NCBI RefSeq assembly: GCF_000003815.2
Contig: NC_049996.1
Coordinates: forward strand, 2,404,350 to 2,468,349
From: Branchiostoma floridae
Taxonomy: Eukaryota > Chordata > Leptocardii > Amphioxiformes > Branchiostomatidae
Direction: 5' to 3'
Length of the DNA: 64,000 nt
The notes beneath the pieces were generated by a model. That model ran no database searches, was not told the origin of the DNA, and saw only the letters and a list, made by a program, of their open reading frames with translations. The position numbers and the translations under genes are program-made. Each line of letters begins with the position of its first letter. Positions within the stretch are counted from its first letter, which is position 1. Below, in pieces: positions 1 through 13,700 of this stretch.

Positions 1-477
1 TCATGTCAAATCGATTCAAATTGAAGTTATATCAGAATTAGATTTTCCAAAAAATTTTATGTAAGAACATAAATCTAGCACTTTCTCTTGATACAATGCC
101 AACAATTGATTCAATTTGAAGTGATTTTTGACTGTATGAAATATTTTCCAGATGCCAATTTATGTCCCAAGGCTTTCATAGCTTTCCTGATATTGTCTAT
201 GATAATCTGTAAATCTTGTCTTTTTGCCAAAAAACATGCCCTGTGGCTGTTATTAGTCCTACCAAGATTGGAGAGTGATTATTCTTGCCTTAGCATTGTA
301 AATTGAGACTTCAAGTTCAATATCAAGAAGCTTAAGTGCACATATTTGACATGGTTAGCTGTCAATATTGTAGGCTATAGCTCATAAAAATGTCATTGTT
401 GCATGATTTAGGTAGTAACACATTGGCAACAAGTCAAGAGATATGCTGCCATTTTTCTTTCATAAGCAACTTAAGTT

Positions 478-914
478 TAGCCTGGGTACCATCCGAAAAA
501 GACGTTTGCTCTGACGTTTATTATATACTATATACAGTCACTTCTAGCTCTGACATTCATTATACACTATATACAGTCGCTTCTCTGTCTTTTCGTCTGG
601 GAACGGGGACTATCTTAACATCTGGAATCGTCCAAATTTTGGACACAGGTGCTGATTGGTCCCCACATATGAGCGAATTATGGAATGGGTTCAAGCGCTC
701 AATTGAACCGGTGTTACAACACTGGAAATGCCCTCCTATATATATATCCACTTGTGGGAAGGCCTGTTGCCATCGAACCAGCGCTCTAGAACCCATTCCT
801 GATTCCCTCATTAACTGATTTTACCACCAAACAGTTTGAATGTCCAAGTCTCCAGACGGAAAGCAGAAGCGAACATAGGAGCAAACTACTAGTATCCGGA
901 TGGTACATACGCTA
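478..914. mobile_element. MITE-like inverted-repeat element, family A copy 1
   Basis: The element begins with TAGCCTGGGTACCATCCG and ends with an imperfect inverse of it, CCGGATGGTACATACGCTA. The interior closely matches 12718-13065, which has the inverse terminus CGGATGGTACCCAGGCTA. It includes a conserved stretch about octamer-length sites, a TTGGTCC segment and a GTTCAAGCGCTCA segment. There is no coding potential. This is a non-autonomous DNA transposon; the superfamily is not determinable by eye. Confidence 0.65.
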
Positions 915-1526
915 ACTTAAGTTAGAGTCTGGGTTCAAAGTTTTTTCACTATTAGGGGCCAGTTTCCATTCCTGCATTGCAGCATAGCACCAGTACGTGA
1001 TACAGTGCTATCGCTAACTAAAAACCACGGCGAACACTTCCTTTTCTCCCTAGCACCACAAAATGAAATCCCAGTCTGTGAATTCAAATGAATGTCTTTG
1101 ATTTGCTTACCACAGAAAGCTCAATGTTCATTTAGAAGGCAAAGAGGGTACTTTGCTGATTTGTATTTTCTGTACAGCCAGTTAATTACTGTTAGCCTGG
1201 AGATATGACTAAGGCTTGATAAACTTTCTTTTTCTGGAAGAGCCTGTAGGCCATATCTGTTAATTTGTTTGATGAAGGAAAAGTAACTCAGTCTGGTAGA
1301 ACAATGCAAATTGGAGTCCGGGGCCCAGGATTATGCCTTTAATAGTGAACACAGTTTAAGGGATTTAATACAGATTGAAGGAATCCTCCATGCAAAGTCT
1401 CCTTCATTCTTGACTTCTTCCTTGATTTCTTATTTTAGAATGTAAGAAAGCCATGGATGTAAACATATGCACAGTGCTATAACCTTACTGCCATGTTGAA
1501 TTTGTAGTGTGCATGTGTGGGGGATG

Positions 1527-1610
1527 TCCCTGTAGCTCAACTGGTAGCTGGTTGCAATAAAAGTGGGAGACCCTGGTTCAGTCCTGGGAAGTGCATCGTG
1601 TAATACTATG
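1527..1610 (+). repeat. tRNA-derived SINE fragment
   Basis: The segment CTGTAGCTCAACTGGTAGC resembles a tRNA A box, and CTGGTTCAGTCCTGG about 40 bases later resembles a B box. No complete tRNA cloverleaf can be drawn. A similar head occurs at 4920-5000. It is called a SINE head rather than a tRNA gene. Confidence 0.45.
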
Positions 1611-1767
1611 TAGATATCAGCAAGTATTTGCCAGATAGCAGTTCCTTACCCAACTGGATATGATTCTGGAAATGTCAGACTATTTAGATAGCTTCCACTA
1701 TCTTTTGTGAGTGACATGTATATGAGTGTTAACTTTGTTTGTAATCTCTCATGTATTTTGATTGTAG

Positions 1768-4700
1768 AAAATGCGTGAAGGCCTGAGGAAAGGAGAGGAG
1801 CAGTCCTGGCTGTTACACTTCATGGTGGGGAATGATGTGGACCTGGAGCTCAGGAAACTACCTGCCCTGCTGGAGGACATGAATGTAAGGCAACTGACTA
1901 GTATCATTATAATGATAACACAAAGTAGGAGAAAATAACATTTTCTGGCTTAGATTACTAAGAAGGGAAAAGAAGAGAGAAGAAGACAAAGTTATATGCT
2001 AGACCAGGGCTCAAAATACTGGGTGCATGTGCACCCAGGTGCACCCAGAATCGGAGCTGTGCACCCAATTATTTTCAGTGGGTGCACAGGGTGCACCCAA
2101 ATATTTTCTTAGGTTTATGTATATAAAGATATCAAAGTTTACTAGTATACATCATATTCTTGACATGATGAGATCTAAGTGTTAGAAAGATGATAAAAAT
2201 GTCTGTCATGGTACTTGTTTAAGAATTTGATAGCTTGTAACTAAGTTTTGTTATTAGGTTATTACTTAAATTTAAGTGGTGCACCAAAAATTTTTTGGGT
2301 GCACTTTTTAAGCCGGGTGCACCAGTGCACCTTATCCCAAAAATGAATTTCGAGCCCTGTAGACTATGATACCATGATGATAGAATATCTTCGTCAATGA
2401 TAAAAGTGTGATTATTCCAGCAGCAATTTTGACCATCTTGTTAGTTTCAGCCACAGATGCAATGTGCAGCATTCCCAAAGATAGTAAGCAGTATTTTCAC
2501 ATGGACAGGTGGTATAGTAATGGTCTGTGTATTGAAGTGAGACATTTCATCTCAGATATGCAGGTTTCAGTGTGCAAGCCTATAGTATATGCTTTCACAT
2601 GGAATAGAATCTATTACATAGCAAACTATGTTGGTGATTTTTCAGATTGGCAGAATAAACTGCAGTAACAGTCGAGAGTTGTGCAGGAACCTCCACATCA
2701 GACACTACCCCTCCATAGCTGTCTTCAAATCAAAGGGTGGGCATGAAATACATCATGGTAAGTTCTATGTCCCTTTTTGTTCTTCTTCATTATGAAATTC
2801 TCATGTGTTATGATATGAAGGTAAATGGGTCACTGTAATATGTGATACATCAGAGGCAGTGGCAGGAAGTTTTGTATGGGGTGGGTAAGATACTGATTGC
2901 TGAATTTTCACCATGTGGATGGGTGATGATGCATGACAATCACAAGGAGTCCGGGGATGCTCCCTGTGAAAATTTAGAAATCTAGACCCGAAAATGCTAT
3001 TTCCTGCATTTGGAAGGACAAATTTTCCTTGTAGACTAAGCTAAATTTGATTAAATTTGTATTTTTGGTGGGGCAACATTATTTTTCCAGGGGATAAGGA
3101 ATGGTAGCATAATCACATGTAATTCAGCACTAAGGACAGGACCTGAGCAGAAAATGTACTGTGTTACCAAAGTACTCTTCTGGTTCTCGTTTCTTGTAAA
3201 AGGTACTAGACCAGAGATTTTCGTAACTTTTCTATCTTAATTTTCAACAATATCTGAACAAAACAAAAAATCAGTAGGAGTTTGTCCTTAAATATGGCAG
3301 TTATGTTTTCTCTGTATCTTAACTTATCACGTTGTATTCAGTATGTCTATAGGATAAGAAAAGTTTCTTGGGGGAAACAATTCTCATGAGAATACTTTAA
3401 TTGTTTTCCAGGGCAGGATGACTGCCCATGACATTGTGAACTTTGCTAAAGAAGCTTCAGCTTCAAATGGTAGAAGTGTTAAGNNNNNNNNNNNNNNNNN
3501 NNNNNNNNNNNNNNNNNNNNNNNNNNNNNNNNNNNNNNNNNNNNNNNNNNNNNNNNNNNNNNNNNNNNNNNNNNNNNNNNNNNNNNNNNNNNNNNNNNNN
3601 NNNNNNNNNNNNNNNNNNNNNNNNNNNNNNNNNNNNNNNNNNNNNNNNNNNNNNNNNNNNNNNNNNNNNNNNNNNNNNNNNNNNNNNNNNNNNNNNNNNN
3701 NNNNNNNNNNNNNNNNNNNNNNNNNNNNNNNNNNNNNNNNNNNNNNNNNNNNNNNNNNNNNNNNNNNNNNNNNNNNNNNNNNNNNNNNNNNNNNNNNNNN
3801 NNNNNNNNNNNNNNNNNNNNNNNNNNNNNNNNNNNNNNNNNNNNNNNNNNNNNNNNNNNNNNNNNNNNNNNNNNNNNNNNNNNNNNNNNNNNNNNNNNNN
3901 NNNNNNNNNNNNNNNNNNNNNNNNNNNNNNNNNNNNNNNNNNNNNNNNNNNNNNNNNNNNNNNNNNNNNNNNNNNNNNNNNNNNNNNNNNNNNNNNNNNN
4001 NNNNNNNNNNNNNNNNNNNNNNNNNNNNNNNNNNNNNNNNNNNNNNNNNNNNNNNNNNNNNNNNNNNNNNNNNNNNNNNNNNNNNNNNNNNNNNNNNNNN
4101 NNNNNNNNNNNNNNNNNNNNNNNNNNNNNNNNNNNNNNNNNNNNNNNNNNNNNNNNNNNNNNNNNNNNNNNNNNNNNNNNNNNNNNNNNNNNNNNNNNNN
4201 NNNNNNNNNNNNGTCCACTGTTTATCACACACAATGTCGTTGGCAATCGGCACTGCCAAGTCTTGCAGACAATAGGTGCAATCTATAACAATAGGTTAGA
4301 GCCTCATTTGTAACAATTGGCTGATGCCAATTTGGCCAATTTGTAACAATAGTGTAGTTTGTAACAATTATAGGACTAATCTGTACTTGGTGACACTAGG
4401 GCCAAGTTATTTACTTTAAAAGCTACATCCAAGAATTCCCTGTCAGCACTTGCTCTAAGAATGTAAAAAGTTCAGCCATACATATATGGATCAAATTTTA
4501 TTTCAAATTCGGATTTAATGGTAAGTACATTTATGTCATACCTGTGACGCGAAAACGTTCGATTTGGGTGTTCCGGACCAGGCGGTACGCTTCCGTATCG
4601 CACATGTTCAAAAGGCGTATCACACAGGCTCCATTCAAATAAATCAAACTGTTTCGAGCGGGCCGAATACGGCACGGTTGGCAATTCGAATACCTGATTC

Positions 4701-7700
4701 GGACGTTGGAACATTGCTGTTGCAACACTTTTTGTTCGAGGGCACCAAATTTGTTCAACTTCTGGCGCATTTTGCATCAAAACATGGGTTTTCTCAGGTG
4801 GGTATGACATAAAAAAAAAAAAACACGGTGTATTCCGCATCACCCTCGGTCTCAGCTCTCCCGCGGTCAGGCTGATACCTTGGGCGATACGGAATACACC
4901 GTGTTGTATTCTATATGTATGTCACTTTGGCTCAACTGGTAGCAGCCTCACAGTTAAGCTTCTGGGTGCAATTAGCTGGCAGTTGGTAGACCTCCGTTCA
5001 ATCCTGCATCCATTGTTCAGAAGGGACACAAAGTCAGGGTCCCATATATTGAGAAGGTGCCTCAAGCATATTAAATGGAAGGGCAAGCAACCCTTCCTTG
5101 CAAGGAAACTTACTGCTCTTAGTGCCACTTAGCACTACAAGGGTCTGAATGAATGATTGTATTGCCCTTTTCCAAGAAGTTTTGTTTGGGGCCTGTGTGT
5201 TTATGCTTTGTGTGTGTGTGTGTGCGTGTGTGTGTGTGCGTGTGTGTGTGTGTACGTGTGTATTGGCACTGCAGTCTCAATATGTTCTGTGCAATTTCTG
5301 TATTCTGTTCTCCGAGAGGGGTGAAGTCTGCTATCTCTGATTGCCTTGTTCCCCTTATCCCAGTGGTGCCCTCCTTGCCGTATGCTGCTACCAGAGTGGA
5401 GAAAAGCCTCTAGATCACTGGACGGGACTGTCAGCTTTGGCACTGTGGACTGTACCATCCACAATGTCTTGTGCAACAAAGTGAGTACGGCAAACTGTGG
5501 TAATATCACAGATGAAAGAGCAATCAATGGAGCTCCTTGAAATATTGGGAGTTTCTGTGAATTTCTTCATATCATACTCATAGCCCAATCCTTATCATTT
5601 GCTTAAACAGTTGTTACTTAAGAAGTCCCAAGCCACCTGGTGTCCTAAACTTAGGTCATTGACCTCACTTAGCAGACTATTCCACTACACTCAGGAAGGG
5701 GGTGTCAGTCTGTACTGTACTACCTGAAAATGCTGCTAGAGGGCCCATAATTGCCATGTATCTCAGGGACCTTAATAGCTAGTACACATATACCAAAATT
5801 TATACATCAACTTCGTCGAAACGATCTTGAAAAGTATCTGCATACGCACTCACAAACACACAAGAAAAAGTAACAGTAGAACTGAACATCCTTGCTTCCT
5901 GCTACTTAACCCTATAACCAATGGAGTATTGGTAGTTGGATGACTACTTCAGTGTGTCAAAGGTAAAGATGTTATGATCGGATGATGTCAGCAGGACTTT
6001 TCTATCTTGGGAACCAAGGAGGTCTATGACCTTCCTTGTTGGAGGCAAGCCAAGAAGAAGGAAAGGTCGAAAAATCTAATTTGTCCCTTGGGTAGGCACA
6101 GTCAAATGTCACCACATCTTCCTACTACAGTTGATGGAGAAGGAAGTCAGGCGGAATGATGTACACTGGTGTGTTTTAATGGTATAGTCATGCTTGATTG
6201 AGAAGTGATGCTTCATAGAGAATTGTGGAGGGCTGTTGAATATACTGTAAATGTTGCGTTGCTTGGATTCCTCCATCATGCATACCATGTTTGGCTCTTG
6301 GGAAAGGCACCTGACGGGAATTTTCTAACCTGTGATGATGAAAAAGTCATACCTTAAACTTCACAGGGATTTAAATTTGCAGTAAATTTGTGGCGTCGGG
6401 AATGGCGTAACTGGTAGAGCGTTCGGCTCGGAACCTAGAGGTTCTGAGTTCGATCCCCACCGTGCCCGCCCCGGCGTTGTGCCCTTGGGAAAGGCACTTT
6501 ACACGACCTTCCTCTCTTCACCCAGGTGTAAAAATGGGTACCTTCTGTCTGTACCGTGTATGTGGCACTGTTAATATAAGTTACAAAACTTGAGTGCAGT
6601 GCCATATTGTCCCCGTCTGTCCAAAAGCAAAAATAGAAAAAAAAAAAAAAAATTTGCGGTATGTAGAAAATGGAGTGTTCACAGTGTATTTTTTACTTAG
6701 TAGTTGATGTAGGTGGGCTAAAGACAGAACAAGCATTTTTGCTGTGCAAGTTTGCAGTAAAATGGTTATACCATGCATGAAAGCCATAAACATTGTACCA
6801 CCACAAAAGTTCCACATTTACAATACTATAAGTCTTGAAAAGTTTGTATTGGATTTACTTGCTTGCTTAAGTCAAGTCCATCCGGTCTCGAGTTGTGATG
6901 GCAGACCATGCGTCCCTGTGGATCATTGCTTGTTGTAGGTTGTCAACTTCAAGGCCAGTGTCTTTCCTGAGCATGTCTATGTAAGCATGACACTGTAAAT
7001 TTAGTGCTTCCATAATGATTGTAAGAAAAATAAAAGTCCCATAGCCTTTTTGAGGTCATAAGGGCAGTGCCTGGTTGTTAATCCACTGTGTCTAGGGCAT
7101 AGTATTGGAAGGTGGAGCCCATCCCTCTCCTTCCACTGCCTTTTATATTCCCAACCGAAGTCAGGTACCTGTTTTTACACCTGGGTGGAATGAAGAATAG
7201 TTTATCCCAAGAATGCAGTGTCCAGCTTGGAATGCCAGAAATCAAACCTGTGACCAGTTCTCAATTTCTTGTCCATTTTATCACTGGTCATGGTTTTGAC
7301 TATTTGACAAATGATTGCGACTACTGTACTGCAACATTGCTTCAACTTAAAACACAGCAAAAGTCTTGAAGTTCTTTTCCGTCCTACTACAAGATGAATC
7401 TGCCTCAATCATAACCAAATTTTACAGTACAGTAAAAATTCATGTCAGATTGTGGAAGCCTGTACATTCAACTCCCAACTCTCCCAGTTGAAGTAGCCTC
7501 TTTGCACCAGATCTGTACCATTTACATTTGTACTTCATGATTCAACAGGGAAAAGGCAAAAGTAATTTGAGTGCCCCACCTTTCACTCCTCACGTTTTAT
7601 TGCATCTGACTGCGGCAATATTTATGTCCTTGTCCATCCACCAACACACAGGAATTATCACCTAAGTGACTAGGGAAGGTTTTTCCTTACACCCAGCGTG

Positions 7701-10700
7701 TGTCTAATAGCCTCTGTCATTTTTCATACTGTAGAAAATGTATTAAGAACAAGTGTAAGAGTTATAGCACGCGAGTCTACGTTTACACACGGGAATCCAC
7801 AACACAAGGCTCCAATTTTCGTACACAGTACCAAGAGACCGATTTGAAATGAGTAGTAGGCCATGAGGACACGCGTGACATACTGTTATGAGTCTTGATT
7901 TGCAGTGCGGTATTCACAGTACGACGCTTCGTACAACCTTACTACACCCTGTACGTCTTGTGATTTCAATGAAGAAGAAACCATAAGGACAGGACTGGCA
8001 TATGCACAGTTGCTAAGTGTCCTTAGAGAATAAACTTAATCCAATTTAAGGCAGGAGGATTTGAGGAGCCTAGGGCAAAAATCAGGAACGTGTGACCCAG
8101 AAAACTTGTGATGTATAGTATACTAGGCTAAACTGAATGCTACCCTTCTTACATGATAAAATAACCTATTTACCTTTGCCAGAATGGCTAAGGTTATGTT
8201 TTGGGCTTGTGAGTCTGTCTGTGTGTCTGTGTGTTAACAGCATAACTCAAGAAGCCTTGGATGGATCCCGATAATATTTGGTAGGTGGGTAGGGGTCGGG
8301 AAAACAAAGGTCAAGTTCGATAATGGGCCCCCTAGCGGCTTGCTAAGGTACTGCAGCAGAACCTCAATTTTTGATATCTCGTGTTCTGGACATGCTGTGA
8401 TCATGATTTTCGAGTGGTAGATAGCCCTCGAGGCAGAGAGTCAGTGCTGTGAGTTTGGGCCCCCTAGCGGCTTTTTTGGAACTGCAGGCGCCGGTTTCCT
8501 TTCAAACTTTGGACGAGAATAACTCTACAACGTGTTGACGGATCGTCATGATTTTTGGTATGTAGATAGAATGAGTGATGACTTACATAATGGTATACTA
8601 ATTATGCAAATCAGCAGCTAATTTGCATAATTAATGAGGAAAAATTATAAATCCACTACATTCCATGATAGGACTTTCAAACTTGTCACATATGTAGCTG
8701 GGAAGGAGAGAAATGTCGACAGATATCAATTATGCAAATGATGGCCTCATTTGCATAATTAATGAGAAAATATGAACATGTTGACGGATCATCATGTTTT
8801 TTTGTATGTAGGTAGCGTAAGTGAAGACCTACATAATGAGATACCAATTATGCAAATCAACAGCTAATTTGCATAATTAATGAGGATATTTATAAATTCA
8901 CTACATTCCATGATAGGACTTTAAAACTTGTCACATATGTAGCTGAGAAAGAGAGAAATGTCAATACATATTTATCATGCAAATGATGATCTCATTTGCA
9001 TAATTAATGAGAAAATATTAACGTGTTGACGGATCGTCATGATTTTCGGCATGTAGATAGCCTAAATGAAGACTTATATAATGTGATACTTATTATGCAA
9101 ATTAACAGCTAATTTGCATAATTGATTAGGAAATGTTCATAAATCCACTGTATTCCATTATAGTACTTTCATCAATGAAAGTTGTCACATATGTAACTGA
9201 GAAAGAGGGAAGAGAGTAAGAGGTGTATTTAAAGACTTTGAAAGAGAATAAGTCAAGAATGGATCAAAGGATCATCATGATTTTTGGTATGCTAATAGCT
9301 TAAGTAATGCTTGCTACAATTTGATATCAATTGATTGTAACTTGGGATCTAATTTGCATAATCAATGCCAAAATTTTATAAACCAACTCCAAGCATATAA
9401 TTATAAAGAAAATGAAATGAGTAACGCATTTGTCTACAGACATCATTCTGCATAACAAACCTGGTTTATTTGGCAAAGGTATGTGTTCGTGGAACTCTAG
9501 TTAGTATATGGATTTGGTATATGGAAATTGGATTATGGTTACAACAACTTTAAGGATAAGTGCAGGGCAAAGTGAATGCTACCCTAGGCCTTCTTATGTG
9601 TCTAAGGAACCAAGCAATTTATAGGGATTTTTAAGAAACAATAGTTCAACAATAGACTTCCACTACATACATACATGTATCATCATGACAACATTTCACA
9701 TTCAATACAATATCGCAAGTACCAATGCCAATTTCGTTTTTGTTATTCTAATTTCATATGGATGAATATGATCTAAAATATTTTCAAATAACTCAGTAGC
9801 CAAGCCAACAAAAAAATTCTGACCATTCTGTGTACCAAAAGAAACATGTACAAAAAAAAATCCATAGGGTTTTTACCTTGTTATAAGAAGAAATGAACAA
9901 TTGACCCTTTAACTAAGCCAGGTAATACTCTAGTTATGAATCTACTCTCATGTCAGAACCTTTGTACAGAACTAGCTTTTCTCTGATCAATAGTTAGGTA
10001 AGGAATCGAGGTAGACAGCGAGGTCGGTGACCCCAATTTTCAGCACATTGGTCAAGCTCCCTCCACTGTCCGGCACACCAAATTGACTGATAGTAAGGCC
10101 ATCCCACATACCATTTGGGATACAATTACTAAAGCCGCTGGGCCATTAGGCCACAGTATCTCCATAATGCGGGATAATGAATTTGTCAGACAGAATTGCA
10201 AGGAGGGTATTGATGGGGGTTATTGATACACAGTATCTCCATAATGTGGGATAATGAATTTATCAGACAGAGTGGCAGGGAGGGTATTGATGGGGGTTAT
10301 TGATACACAGTATCTCCATAATGTGGGATGATGAATTTGTCAGACAGACTGACAGGAGGGTATTGATGGGGGTTATTGATTATGAATGGGTTTTCTGACA
10401 CCGGGGGATTCGGGTCAACGGAGATGTAGCGAGCCTGGAAGATTTCTGTTGTCTGAGTAAAATCTGTTGTAATCCTTTAACAGATGACTTGTCACCTTAG
10501 AGACGACGACTTTGTTTCTAAAATAGAGCTGAGGTTAAACATTTCCTAGTGTAGTATCACTAAGAGCTTGTTATTCAGAGGAAAATGCAAAACTTAAGTA
10601 TGGCTCATATATGTTTTTAGTACTGCATACCTGGTAAACCGCCTCATGGCGTAACACACCAGGTTTGTACTTAATAGTACAAGCTTCATATTCGACAGAT

Positions 10701-13700
10701 TCATTTGATCCAATTCATATCACTACTCTTTTTTATAAGTGTGGTAGGTTCTTCTACATACTTGAGGTTTGGCTCCTCAAACACGTAACTTCCATTTAAT
10801 GTGCTATCCAAGGGACAGCCCTAACTGCAGTTTGGTACGGTACTCATTTTTACCTGAGTGAAGTGAGGAAATTTGTGTTGAAGTGCTTTTTCCAAGGGCA
10901 CAGCTTCAGCAGGGCAAGTCAGGAGATCCAAACTCTGGACCTCCAGGTTCTGGGCCAAATTCCCTACCATAACAAGAAATTTTTGTATGATTACAAAACC
11001 TTCTACAGAATATTGCAATCAAATCTTAACATGAATGCAGTACCATACATATATACAGTCAAACCAAGGACAGTTGAAAATAGTATATTTTCTGAAACCA
11101 CGTCCTGTCCTTGGTGCTGAATAAAAGGTACTACTGCTACCATTCCTAACCCTTGGTGCTGAATGACACATAGTCAGTTAAACCTGTTCAAGTGACCACC
11201 TCTACGCAAGGACCACCTGGCCAAAGTGAATTTTTGCATTGACACAAGCATTAAGAAGCCTGTCTATAGTGACCCTGTAGACCAGATTTTGTCAGTCCCC
11301 CCCAATGGTCTTCTTGGGCAGTTTTGTCTGTACACTTAACGAACAACCTGCATACAAAAGATCCACGTTGAAAAGACTATGTGACATGTAAGTACACGTT
11401 GTCTGTCCTGTAGGTTAATGTACATGCATGACATGTTAGATTACTGATGGCATTACCCAAAGGTATAAATACCGTAAGTTCTGTTGCAGTACCATAAAAA
11501 GAGGTTGCTTGCGGTCCCATTATCGAAATTGACCTTTCATTTCTGGGCCACTCCCCACCTACCAAAAGTCTTTACCTTTCATCCATAGCTTCTAGAGTTA
11601 TGCTGAAAATGAAAGTCAACAACAATTAAAAAGGACCTAAAATATAGCCTTATTGGTTTTAATCATAAACTTAAACATATCAGTATAACACAAGTATTTA
11701 CAATAAGTTGAACTAAATGATTGAAAAACATTGTACCAACTTGTATGTACTGTAACTTTCAGTTACGTTTTTCTTTGCCCAATGGACTTTCCACTACGTC
11801 AGAATGAAGTCTGTTTCGGGTGATAGGAAGCAAAACCATTATCTTGATCAAAGTTAGCACCAAGAATAATCTGTAGTACAGTCTGTAAGTCTTCTAGAAG
11901 ACTTTCCATATTGCCTGAAAACAAATACCCACAGTAAAGCCATAAAGAATCAGATTCTGTAATGCTCTAGTAAGTTTTAAGCCTTTTACCCAGCATACAG
12001 TCCACAATGGATAGAATTCTCCATATAGATGACTTCTAAATTTGATGCCTGCCTTGAAGGTGCTACGAAAACCATCAACCCAGCGTTATCTAAATCTCCA
12101 GACTTCACTTTCCTTGTGAATGTGACATCAAACAGAAAACTCTGGCTTACTAAGGGATGAAGAATCCCTCCAAGAAAGAAGTTCCATTTGGTATTTTTTG
12201 ACCAAAGGAAGCCCCCAAATCCAGGTTTTCCTTTTATCTCCTAGCCATCTTTCAGGTTGTGTTATAGCTGTTTGGCAGGTTCATTTTTTTGCTAAAGGCA
12301 AGTAATGTTTTTGGATGACAGTCAGAGGTGCAAGGCTTTTATTTTAGAACTTTTGTTCCCCTCTAGACATTGTCAATGTGGCAATTCAAGAAATAATGAT
12401 AATGGGAAAATATGTCTTATGTTAGCTTTCAGTGTACTTACATTTGGTACACCAAAGAGGTAGCCATGAGTAAAGTTGTGGATGAGAAGTTTGTGCAGTA
12501 GTTCTAGAAGTGAAATTAGTTCAGTGGTTATGGAAGTGACACTAGTGTGGTAGTCTTGACTACATGTATGATTGACAATCCAATTTGGTAAGTGATGCTA
12601 GGCTACTACACAAGTGTCACTAATTTGTACGCTTCGTAAAAACAGGAACAAAAGACTATTTACCATCTTGTTGGCAATGACACAATTTAGCCGCCAACCA
12701 TCCAGAAAGTAGTTTGCAATTATTATACACTATGTACAGCGACTTCTCACTTTGATATTTGTTATAGCCCTAATACAGTCGCTTCTCTGCTGTTCTGTCT
12801 GGGATCCTTGACTACTTTAACATCTGGAAGCATCAAAATTTTGTATGGGGGCTTATTGGTCCCTACACATGAGCAAATGAAGGAATGAGTTCAAGCGCTC
12901 ATTTAAACAGGCATTCCTGAAATGCCCTCCATTCGCTTGTTGTCCTTATTTCACTCAACTGACATTAACTGACATCATCACCAAAAAGTTTGAATGTACA
13001 GTTCCCCAAACGGGTAGCAAAACCTAACATACGAGTGAAATATAACCCGGATGGTACCCAGGCTAGAATACAGCAACAAAAAACTACAAAACATTTAGCA
13101 GTCTCCATTTTGCAGATGTATTTTTCATCTTTTGTTGTGCTCTTGCATAGATTTGGCATCTGCAGATGATGTCACCCATAAAATTGACTTGCTGTGGCCT
13201 AAGACATCACATTTTGCTGACAGAGATAGGATTCTAATGTTCCTGCCAAGATATCTCAGGAAGTCTGTCTATCTCCTCTTTAATCTTGTAGCCATTGAAG
13301 GCTGCGTTATGTATGATGGGTAGATCTAGAGAGGGGCAAGCAAAGCATGTCCTTTATCATGGCAAGTCCTGGAGGGTAAGATACCATTCGAGAGAGGATG
13401 GAACAGGGATGTTACCTGGGGAAAGGAAGGCCGGAAAGCTGGCTTTGAATAGAATATGAAATGTGTGTACATTATGCTGTCTAATGTATACTTGGATAAC
13501 GTACATGGTACGTTCTACCATTTTGAAGAGATTCTTTTCTGCTAAAATGTGACAGAAATTTCTATCACTGCTAGTTTGTTATTTATAGAATTCTGCAGCA
13601 TACACTATGTCAGAGTGTCAAAAGATGTTCAATGTCTTTTCATTGTTGTCTACAAATTGTTTTGGAAAATGCCTGTCTTGGATATAGTCTATAATTTTCT

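Larger units (their letters stand above)
1..1767. other. Non-coding, probably DNAJC10 intron, with repeats
   Basis: I see no supportable coding exon here. The stretch precedes the first recognisable DNAJC10-like exon, and its upstream exons (J domain and first thioredoxin domains) must lie beyond the window or be undetectable by eye. It contains an inverted-repeat element at 478-914 and a tRNA-like SINE fragment near 1527-1610. The short open frames at 88-306 and 390-818 have no protein-like features, and the second lies inside the inverted-repeat element. Confidence 0.6.

Noticed and set aside
390-818. 142-codon plus-strand frame
   Set aside because: It lies across a MITE-like inverted repeat that has a relative at 12.7 kb without this frame.
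3384-4288. Long open frames on both strands
   Set aside because: They consist of the run of N; only a few residues at each end are real.
4472-4843. 123-codon frame also conserved at 55.0 kb
   Set aside because: Similarity is explained by a shared non-coding transposon; frames run through the terminal inverted repeats.
5149-5527. Small frames around 5.2 kb, including one reading the WCPPC exon with extra sequence
   Set aside because: The upstream parts are a GT microsatellite and intron; only 5364-5480 is supported by splice sites and family alignment.
6391-6470. tRNA gene
   Set aside because: A and B boxes are present but no acceptor stem or cloverleaf closes, and the sequence continues as a SINE body with poly(A).
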